Shown here: positions 55,661 to 64,000 of the stretch, piece by piece
Numbering within the stretch: the stretch's first letter is position 1
Layout of the letters: each line of letters opens with the position of its first letter
Assembly: GCF_023065955.2 (NCBI RefSeq)
Contig: NW_026622919.1
Span: 4,042,501-4,106,500, forward strand
Length of the DNA: 64,000 nt
Origin: Ursus arctos
Taxonomy: Eukaryota; Chordata; Mammalia; Carnivora; Ursidae
Direction: 5' to 3'
Translations under genes and position numbers: made by a program
Notes under the pieces: model-generated
The model's database searches: none
What the model was told of the DNA's origin: nothing
What the model saw: the letters and a program-made list of their open reading frames with translations, nothing else

Positions 55661-56075
55661 AGGAAGGACAGATGTGGAGAATGTGGAGATTAAGTCGGGT
55701 GGTGGCCATGATGACAGACTTGGAGGCATTTTCAAGGGAGACGTGAGTCTGCCCACTAATGGGAGGGCAGCCAAAGTGACTCTGATGACAAGCCAGCCAT
55801 GGATAGACTGGCGGTGCCAGGAGCAAGGATGGGGGCATGTGAGGGGGTGGGTTAACACTCAGATGATAGTTCATCTTTAATAATGTTTGAGTGAACAAAT
55901 CACCAACCACCTTCAGCTGCTATTGAAGTCCACCCAAGGGAGTCCCAACCTGGTTTCAACCAAGATATTTCCTCGCTTTTCCAGTCCAGTGCTGTTATTA
56001 AGCTCAGAGCCCGCTGTGCTCCCACAGGGGCTCAACTTTCACTGGCGTCCTTTTGGCCATTTTATTAAGTGTCCA
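55661..56075. other. No recognisable gene
   Basis: The 127-codon minus frame at 55,527-55,910 spans the L2-like fragment and has no domain. Confidence 0.35.
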
Positions 56076-56185
56076 GCTGTTTCCACGTGAGCAGAATCAC
56101 GTCTCACTGGTTCACTCCTGTGTCCCCAGTGTGGGGCACATATCAGGTGCTCAATAAATATTTGTTGGATGAATGAATGGTTTTC
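56076..56185 (+). mobile_element. L2 3' end
   Basis: ctcctgtgtccccagtgtgg, aggtgctcaataaatatttg and ttggatgaatgaatgg form the standard L2 terminus. Confidence 0.85.
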
Positions 56186-57180
56186 CATACCAGTCATTAC
56201 TGGTTTATTTACCTCTGCCTGTGGGCGTCAAGGAAGGCGTCATCAAGAGATGACATCAGAACTAAAGAGTGGGGGAGAGTGGGGGCAGAGGGAGGGAGGG
56301 ACGAGCATTCCAGCTCAGGGTTCCATGTATGTAAAGGTGAGGGGGCCAGTGTGGGGAATGGAAGCAGATTCCTCCTGGCAGTTTGGAGAATGGGAATAAT
56401 TTTGACCTCAGAGACTCAGCTGCAATTCTTGCTCAGATCAACAGGATGAATAATTAGGGGAGCGAGGCTGGAGAGAAACCCGCAAGTGGCGCGCAGCTGC
56501 CCAAACCACAGATTTCAATCAGTTGATGCAGTGGAAACAAGAGCAGGTTTACCTGGAGCCTGTCACAGTGTGTGTGCCAATCTCCTGGGCCGTGAGTGTG
56601 CTTCCCTCCTCCGGGGGACAGGTCTTGCTCTTAGACCCAGAGGACGACACTCAGAGAGGCTCCCTGTGTTGACTCTCTCCAAGTCACCTCTGGAATGCAA
56701 CCTTTGTGTTGGGAAGCATGGCTCCGGGAATGATCACTGAAATCCATCTCACCCATGGCCGGGCATCAAGGGGCAGAATCCTCTGGAGAAGAACAGAAGC
56801 GGGATCAATGAAAGGAGGTCATCTTCCCATAAGGACACTGTGTCATGTGCCCTGTGCACCTGTTTCTTGCAGAGGTGTCCCCCAGGTTGAGCTCCTTTAG
56901 CCAAAATGTACAGATTCTGGGACATGTGCGTGCGTGTGTGTGTGTGTGTGTGTGTGTAGCCAGAGTGAGAAAAAAAGAAAAACCCAAACCTGTTAAAATT
57001 CAGAGGTTGCAAACCTCTGCGTTTGGCATGTGGTGTGATCAGGAGCTGGCCGAGAGGCCCTGGCTGTTCATCTGGCAGAGCCCGGGCAGGGTGCCCAGCA
57101 GCCAGTTGTCAGACCACGGGTAAATGCGATTTGGGAACAAGGGAGAAGCTGGATAATGGGGTTCCCAGCCTATTCTCTCA
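56186..57180. other. No recognisable gene; (TG)n
   Basis: Unique-looking, moderately GC-rich. Several short frames on both strands (56,169-57,123), none with a domain. A (TG)n tract with early CG units lies at 56,925-56,957. Confidence 0.4.
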
Positions 57181-57819
57181 TAGCAACCACTTGTTTGTTT
57201 ATTTTTGTTTATTTTATTCTTTCCAACTAGAAAGGAATACACACTCTTTATGAAAAATGGTAGAAAATGGAGAAAGATAGAAAGAAAAAAAAATCACATT
57301 GTCCCACTCCTCAAAGATTATGTTAACATTTAAAAGTGCTTCCTTCCAGACTCATATCTTAGCATAATTTAAAAAAACATAGACATGTTCACGCTCTATG
57401 AATTGTTTTTGAATTACTCTCTGGGGAAAAGAGGAACATGTTTAGTCTAGGAGTAAGAAACTTTTTCACATTATAATTTTTCATGTTATTACAATAAACT
57501 CTATAAAACCATCTTAATAGCAGACACACTGTTTTATCAAATGAATTTGCCATACTTTACGTAATGAATCTCCTACTAGAGGCAAAAGGGTCTTAGATCT
57601 AAGTCCTCGCCTCCGCTGGGACCTGGGAGCTCTTGGTCCCCTTCAGTGCTGTGGGTATAGGATGCATTTAGAGGGGTCAGCCCTGCTTATAGAAAAAGCA
57701 ACTCCCCTCGCCTTCTTCCACCTGTTTAATGATTGAAGTTTAACCATGAAGAAGAGATTTCAGTAACTGCTGCATTTATTTGGGAAACTCTTATTTCTGT
57801 TAGTCTTCTTCTTCTTCTT
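57181..57819. other. Possible old LINE remnant, otherwise nothing
   Basis: caaagattatgttaacattt and gtgcttccttccagactcat at 57.32-57.35 kb recall an old LINE 3' region. Family not assigned. Confidence 0.3.
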
Positions 57820-57916
57820 TTTTTTTAAAGTAAGCTGTACACCCAATGGGAGGCTCGAACTCATGACCCTGAGATCAAGAGTCGCACGCTCTACCGACGG
57901 AGCCAGCCAGGCACTG
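57820..57916 (-). mobile_element. Short CAN-SINE
   Basis: aaagtaagctgtacacccaa, ctcgaactcatgaccctgag, ctaccgacggagccagccag. Confidence 0.88.
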
Positions 57917-57954
57917 CCTCCATTTGTCTTCATGTTTATTTTATTTTTATTTAT

Positions 57955-58140
57955 TTTTAAAAGATTTTATTTATTTATTTGAGAAAGAGTGAGAGAGTGA
58001 GAACTAGCAGGGGGAGGGGAAGAGGGAGAAGCAGGTTCCCGGCTGAGCAGGGAGCCCCACCCAGGGCTCGATCCCACGACCCTGGGATCATGACCTGAGC
58101 TGAAGGCAGACGCTTTACCAACTGAGCCACCCAGGCGCCC
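57955..58140 (-). mobile_element. Long CAN-SINE
   Basis: aaaagattttatttatttat, body with gaactagcagggggagggga, gagccacccaggcgcccc. Confidence 0.95.
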
Positions 58141-58156
58141 CTAGTCTTCATTTTTA

Positions 58157-58361
58157 TTTATTTATTTTTTAAAGATTATTTATTTATTTATTCGACAGAG
58201 ATAGAGACAGCCAGCGAGAGAGGGAACACAAGCAGGGGGAGTGGGAGAGGAAGAAGCAGCCTCCCAGCGGAGGAGCCTGATGTGGGGCTCGATCCCACAA
58301 CGCCGGGATCACGCCCTGAGCCGAAGGCAGACGCTTAACCGCTGTGCCACCCAGGTGCCCC
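58157..58361 (-). mobile_element. Young long CAN-SINE, perfect 16-bp target duplication
   Basis: Complete antisense copy of the young type, ending tgtgccacccaggtgcccc. Flanks ctagtcttcattttta at 58,141-58,156 and 58,362-58,377. Confidence 0.97.
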
Positions 58362-58398
58362 CTAGTCTTCATTTTTAAAGCAGGTGAAATAGTGGGGT

Positions 58399-58600
58399 TT
58401 TTTTTTTTTTAAGATTTATTTGAGAGAGAGAGAGCGAGCACATGCGCACAAGCAGGGGGAGGGGCAGAGGGAGAGAGAATCCCCAAGGAGACTCCCTGCT
58501 GAGTGGGGAGCCCGACGTGGGGCTCGATCCCAGGACCCTGAGATCATGACCTGCGTCGAAATCAAGAGTCGGACACTCAACAGAATGAGTCACTCAGGTC
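58399..58600 (-). mobile_element. Long CAN-SINE
   Basis: T-run, aagatttatttgagagagag, body, gggctcgatcccaggaccct, gtcggacactcaacagaatg; the last bases of the head have decayed. Confidence 0.92.
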
Positions 58601-59242
58601 CTGTGAGTTGGTTTTCATGAGAGAAGTCAAACTCAAGCAGTTTGCTGTTGCCTTGGGGAGCCTCTGCCGAGAAGGGAGCCCCTTCTTTCTGGGGCTCACG
58701 GACGCCAAGTGCCTTGCTCAGGATGGCCCCATGTTGCCTGTGTGGCCAACCCTCTGGTGGCAAAAGATACCCATCGGTCGAGAGCATGAACAGGACCCCC
58801 TTCGGAGCCAGGAAGCCTCAGTTTACTAGCTGCTCCTTTGAGATCCAACTTTCTTCTGCAGCTCTCCGGGGAGGAGAGGCTGCTTGAACAGGGACAGCAC
58901 TCGCCCCAGGGTGAGATGTGACCTTGGAAAGCCCAGTGGCGCTGCAGTTGTCAACGGAGCCATGCCCGGGAAACGGCACGGGACCTGCACCCCGGCTCCT
59001 AGCTGCACTGCCGCTTGTGGAGCAGGAGAAAGTGGCTCCGCAGAGCCCATAAATGAGCAGCTCAGGCTCCTTCGTCCAAGACCTGTGTCCAAAGGTCCAA
59101 GACACTTTCCTCGGCCGTTTGGGCACAACCGGGCCTTTGTGTGTTGGGGTCAATCATGGCTCCTAATTGGCAGTGTAAACAATGGGCCTCTGTCTTTGTT
59201 CCCAGAAGACAACAGTGTTCTGCAATGACACGCGCTCTCAAT

Positions 59243-59282
<40 letters not shown>

Positions 59283-59868
59283 ACAGCCTGACATTCCAGA
59301 GAAAATCTCTTTGGAGAATCCTGTACTTCTCACTAAAAGACCTTGTTGTACATGGTCCAGACGGCTGCAGCAACGACCTCCTGCCACGGAGGTCGGCAGG
59401 CCACGGAGGCCACGGCCCCTCTGTGGGGATTGTGGGCGCGCAGGAGATGACTGGGTGCTGCAGGGCCAAACAGCGATTAGCAGCTTGCAAGCTTTTATTG
59501 GGCTTGATTGAAGGGCCTTGCCTGCCATCAAGTCCCTCCATCCCGGGTCCAACTCAAGCCGAATACAATTGTGGTCAGGGAGAAAGCAAGCCCCTTTTCC
59601 ATACAAAGGGCCCCCAGAGGACTTTGGCTAGGGGCAGCGCAGGGCCTCCCGCTCCCAGACCCCTGAAAGGGGGAAATGGAGAGGCACCTGTGACCTCATC
59701 TTTGGCACAGGTAGGGGCAGCTCCCACGCTGTTTGGGGTAGAAACTTCAAGGACGGAGTCCTGAGATGCATCCCTGGGCTTGAACGCCACCCCCTTTGCA
59801 TCCTGACTCTGGCAGCTCTTGAGTCTGGGAGCAGCCCAGAGCCAGCAGCCACACCTCGTACATGGGGG
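58601..59868. other. No recognisable gene; 34-base A-run
   Basis: Moderately GC-rich unique-looking DNA. Overlapping frames of 100-207 codons on both strands (58,818-59,764) cross the A-run at 59,245-59,278 and translate it as poly-Lys or poly-Phe. None has a domain. Confidence 0.4.
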
Positions 59869-60370
59869 TGTTGGTCAGGGTTCTGCAGAGAAACAGAACC
59901 AAGGGGAGAGAGACATAGGTAAAAAGGTAGGTAGAAACAGTGAGAATAAGAGGGAGCAGGAGAGACAGGGAAGGGGAGGAGGAAGGGAGAGGACAGGGAT
60001 TTCAAGGAATTGGCTCAGGCAATCTCGGGGACTTGCAAGCCTGAAATGTGCAGAGAGGCGGGCAGGCTGGAGACCCAGGGAAGCGTTGACATTGCAGTCT
60101 CACTTCCAAAGACAATCTGGAAGCAGAATTCCTTCTTCCTCAAGCCGACCTCAGGTTTTTTTTCTCTTAAGGCCTTCAACTGATTGGGTGAGGCTTATCT
60201 GCACTGTGGGGGGTAAACTGCTTTACTCCAAGCCTACTGATTTAAATGTTAATTGCGTCTGAAAAAATCTGATAAGGAACTTCACAGCAACAACTAGACT
60301 GGTGTTTGACCGAACAATTGGATATCATAGTGTAGCCGAGCCAAGCTGACATGTAAAACTAACCATCACA
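59869..60370 (-). mobile_element. Ancient solo LTR with TG...CA ends
   Basis: Begins tgttggtcagggttctgcag and ends aactaaccatcaca. Inside are caaggaattggctcaggcaa, gcaggctggagacccaggga, taaggccttcaactgattgg and tactgatttaaatgttaatt, the order of a common mammalian LTR. Orientation is tentative. No internal retroviral sequence. Confidence 0.75.
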
Positions 60371-60583
60371 ATTGCCTAGGTGCCCAAGATGGTGGCACAT
60401 GATAGTTGGTCACTCCGCAGACTGCACAAACAAGCATCCTAGGATTGCCCTTACCTTGTCCCCAGTCTTGCTCTCCTCTCTAGCGCCTACTCCTATCTGA
60501 CATCATATACGTTTTATGTAATTATTTGCTGTTGCCTGTCCTGGGTTTGTGTCTGCTTTGTCCTCGGGGCCCAGAGGAGTGTC

Positions 60584-60663
60584 AGGATCCACTCCACGTG
60601 GGGCTTGAACTCATAACCCTGAGATCAAGACTCACGTGCTCAGCCGGTGAGCCAGTCAGACAT
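60584..60663 (-). mobile_element. Short CAN-SINE fragment
   Basis: ggggcttgaactcataaccctg and gatcaagactcacgtgctca. Its T-tail is lost. Confidence 0.75.
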
Positions 60664-61690
60664 TCGTTCAATTGAATGGGTTTGAAGGGTAACAATACCC
60701 ACAGCAGAGCATTAATCCAAGCCTGAGGTCCTTCTGCTTGGGGAGGCTGTAGGACTGCACAGGTCCTGTGCCTGGGGAGCCCGCCCTGCTAGCCTAAGTC
60801 ACTTCTAAAGCACCTTGCTCAATATGGTCATCGTCACACTGTAGGTTTTTTCCTCCAACACGGAGGCTGTGAGACTCTGGAGGGCTGGGCCATTCCAGCG
60901 ATCTTGATTTCCCAGCACCTGGCACCGAGCCTGCCCCCGGCCAGCGAGCTCAGCAAAATGGGAAATGATTGAATGAATCAATCGACAGCTTCATCATTAA
61001 TTCCTCACCACCTTTTGGATTCCTGACAGTCTGCAAATGACCATTTCAACCTTTGCCTCTCATCTCTTCCCACAAAGAGTGAATATAATTTGACTCTCAG
61101 TGCCATGCTGGGGACACTGATGTCGTCTGGCCACTTTATAGTCTCTCCCTGTTTTCTTCACTCTCCAGCAGTCAAGGGTTGGGCAGTCTTTTAACTGAGC
61201 CTGTCCGTCGCCTACGTAATCTGGCGGTGGGACCTCTCGTGGTTTGGAGGGACTTATGGACGCCCACCCAGCACTCATGGAGGGTCAGAGCGCTACAGAT
61301 CCATTAGACAGTCATTCAGAGAGAGATCAAAATAACGAAGGTGAGAGTACAGTGAAACCCGTGTCCTGTTGGAACACTCCATTAATCACCATTTGTGGCT
61401 TAAAGAAAAGAGTTATCATCCCAGTCCATTAAAGAAAGTTGTCAATTAGGCACGATGTGAGATCTCAGAAAATTGTTCCTTGAAGAGAATTTCAGGAGGG
61501 CAGCCACAGCCCTGTGATGAATTTATCACCAGAGAGCCCAGTGTGGTTCCCTGGGTGAAGCCGGGAGGGTCTGGAATGCCAGACGGAATGCCCTGCTCAC
61601 CATGGTTCCAGGGACGACTGGAGAGGGCCGACTGAGGCAGTCTCAGGAAATCAAGGGTCACCAGGGTGGGTTCCTGAGGTCCCATCAACC
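60664..61690. other. No gene; possible L2 end
   Basis: cccagcacctggcaccgagc and gaaatgattgaatgaatcaa at 60.91-60.98 kb resemble an L2 3' end. Frames at 61,060-61,688 have no domain. Confidence 0.4.
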
Positions 61691-61699
61691 ACTTTTTAA

Positions 61700-62030
61700 A
61701 GAATTACCTCCTCTACCCAACATGAACTGTAAAGATGCTTCCAGTTGCATTTTTATAATAGCATCTATTGGAAAAGCAGCCCATTACAAAATAATTAAAT
61801 AGATCAGTATACATCATTTCAACGTCGTATTCTGCAGCTGTTACGTGTTTATAAAAGCTGTAGTTTTAAGTGAAAAAAAAGACATCAAACAAATAGGTAA
61901 TACGATGACAGCTATAGAAAAAAATGTCTACATATGGAAAAAAGACTGGAAGGAAAAGCACTCCAAAACGCTAGCAGTTGTTGTCTTTGAGGGGTGAGAT
62001 TTTTGGTAAGTGTTTTGGGGTTTTATAATT
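61700..62030 (+). mobile_element. Possible L1M 3' fragment
   Basis: gtaatacgatgacagctata, aaaaaagactggaaggaaaa and gttgttgtctttgaggggtg are reminiscent of the sense L1M 3' UTR. Confidence 0.4.
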
Positions 62031-64000
62031 TCCTGTCTTCTCAGAAGGCTCTCTCCTGGGCGCGGGTGGATCGGCACAGCCCGGCTAGCCGCAGCAGGAA
62101 TCGGTGGTTTTGTGGCTCAGCTCTACTCCTCCTTTCGTGATGATAGCCACCCCAACTTTTATTTAAGGACCTCCCCATTTCTTCCAGATGACTAATGGTG
62201 AGAGGATGACGATGATGGTGATGATGGTGATGAACTCCTGCATTCAAGCAACGCACCTCGTCCTCCCCGTCGTAGGCTCTGGTCCTGAGATGGGTATCCG
62301 TCAAGGCAAGGCAAGCAAGCTCAATGAGTCACTATTCCACTATGTTTATTTGAATTACCAGGAAACCAGACTCCTCCCCACTGGATATGAAGCTGAGAGC
62401 ATCTCAGCGAGAGTGGGGCTGGGAGCGGAGCCAATGGAGGGAAGCCAAGAGGACAGCAACGAGTTCTGATAGCATTGTCCGGGGTCCTGCATCAAGCCGC
62501 ATCTGAACACAGCCCTGCTTCAGCCTCGGGAGCTAGGACATTTTTTTGTGCTTCATCTCGTTGGGTCTGTTTTCTGTCATTTGCAGCTGGAGGTGTGCTT
62601 TCCAGTACACTCGGAGAGCCTTCTGTCCTGGGGACACAGACAGACAGAGGACTGCAGTGGAGCACGGGGTGTTTGGCACAGGGACCTAAGGGTAGGGGCC
62701 AGGCCTCTATTCGCGGGGCTTAGAGGCATGGGCGCCCGAGCTGAATTTTGCACGAGTGGACTGAGTGAAGCATGGGGAGCTGTTGGCATCCTGGTGTGCT
62801 TCTAGCTCATGGTGTGAAGCCCCTGGGGTGGGGGGAGGCTGAATCCCAGGGGCAGAGGCCCTGTGAGAAGCTCAGGTGCTGGGGCTGCAAATACTGAAGT
62901 CTGCATGGATGCTTTCCGGAAAGCGCCGCATTTCCTGGGTACTAGAGTGGAAACATGTAAGCTCCACCGGGAAGGGAATTCTCCCCGAAGGAAGGCTGTG
63001 CTTTACCGTTGTCTGGTTCCAGACCGCCAGAGCAAGCTTCGAGGAGGGAAAGTGGGGGAAAATGCAAACCTAGCACTAAAGGCCGCAGGGAGGAAGTTTC
63101 ACAGCGAATTCGGGCTGGTTTGGGATTACACCGGGAACATTCACTACGCAGGAGAGCTGGGCAGGGGAGGGGAGCGTGGGGCTGAGACGCGGGAGTATAG
63201 TTTCCCTCCTGCTTCTGGTAAAAATGTATTTGCAATAGAAATACCATTCAATAAATAAGTAAGTAAATAATGAATAAACCATCAAATACCGCTTTGGGTT
63301 TCTACTGACAGTTGGGAAGAGAAGCAAGTTCAAGCCGATTATCAAAGATAACGGTAAGGAGGAGGCTCTAGCCGTGGGAAGAGGACCGCACTGCACTTGC
63401 CTGCCATCGCCATAGGGCATGGGAGCACCACCGGTAAATACCCAGCAGAAAAGAGGGGCTGGCTGGATGCAAACAGGTCAGAAGGGAGGCCTTTGCACAG
63501 AATCACCCCCTAGGAAGATCTGGGGATTACAGCCTGCAGTGATTTCCTAAGGGACTGTGCTCAAGGGCCTCACTTTATTGAAAATTGGACTGTGTGAAAC
63601 AGGGTCAAATTAAGGGACCTTTCTCAGCAGTTACCGGAGGGACCTGTTCTCTCTAATTCCCAGGATCGCACAGTTAAAACAACCCCCATTGTTTGTCCCG
63701 GCTTCTGAAGGCACAGGAATCAAAGCTCCGCATTGATCTGATATTCTCTGAAGTGGTTACTCAACCCGAGCGAAGAAAGGGCGGTTTATTAGGTTAATTG
63801 CTGATGCAAAACAAAACAAAACAAAACAACACGCAAAAAACCCGACACACACGCACCCAAACTGCTGCCGGGGACGCATATTTGAAAACAGACACAATGG
63901 ACCGTGCGAGTAAAAATACAACTGCGCCCCCTCCCCCCTCCAGTTTCCCTCCTCTTAAATCAGTGTGGTTCAAAGTATGGTGACCAGATTATGTTAAGCC
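62031..64000. other. No recognisable gene
   Basis: Unique-looking, moderately GC-rich. Contains a short atgatg-type repeat at about 62,205-62,235 and an (AAAAC)n run at 63,807-63,829. Frames at 62,041-63,420 on both strands lack domains, and the sequence runs off the window. Confidence 0.4.

Noticed and set aside
59062..59764. Frames of 159 and 207 codons on opposite strands
   Set aside because: Both read through the 34-base A-run as poly-Phe or poly-Lys. The rest is unique-looking DNA without a domain or splice support.
1..64000. Contamination, bacterial, phage or recent viral insertion
   Set aside because: Mammalian repeats are spread through the whole window with intact junctions. No operon-like gene layout and no intact viral gene were seen.

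Overview
The window is nuclear DNA of a placental mammal, and almost certainly of a carnivoran. About fifty copies of the carnivore-specific tRNA-Lys-derived SINE (CAN-SINE) occur on both strands. There are also two 3' ends of the carnivore L1 family and a background of old mammalian repeats (HAL1/L1M, L2, MIR, MER5A, a Tigger-type element, LTR fragments). The youngest CAN-SINEs carry a 'cacagcggttaagcgtctgcc ... gcgtgatcccggcgtt' head. I associate that head with arctoid carnivores, bears most of all, but this is recollection and not a search result. Nothing bacterial, organellar or recently viral was seen.

The only gene-like structure is a CpG island at about 42,700-44,960. On the minus strand it holds the start of a transcription unit: a YY1-like AAGATGGCCGC initiator at about 44,056-44,066, GC boxes, an ETS site, an E-box and two opposed CCAAT boxes upstream, then a very GC-rich first exon ending at a consensus splice donor (CAG|GTGAGC, exon end 43,494). 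The exon carries a 28-codon ATG frame in strong Kozak context and a nine-unit CCG tract 17 bases before the donor. The gene would run towards base 1, so 1-43,493 would be the beginning of a large first intron. I could not name the gene. No coding exon was recognised anywhere else.

Region by region: 1-42,700 is AT-rich intron-like DNA built mostly of transposon remnants. These include a Tigger-type element at 1.1 kb, a sense HAL1 at 5.2-6.1 kb, an antisense L1M at 15.3-17.2 kb, an antisense HAL1/L1-like element at 19.7-23.5 kb and an antisense L1M at 28.2-30.9 kb, all repeatedly split by SINEs. 42,700-44,960 is the CpG island. 44,960-64,000 is upstream DNA with SINE clusters at 47.1-48.3, 53.8-54.8 and 57.8-58.6 kb, LTR fragments and purine-rich simple repeats.

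Most of the predicted reading frames fall in repeats or in the GC-rich island, where stop codons are rare by composition. I do not regard them as genes. No previously undescribed biological system was found. The more interesting items are the promoter and first exon, nested SINE insertions that can be ordered by their target-site duplications, short tandem and inverted repeats not explained by transposons, and one ancient repeat family present four times in the same orientation.
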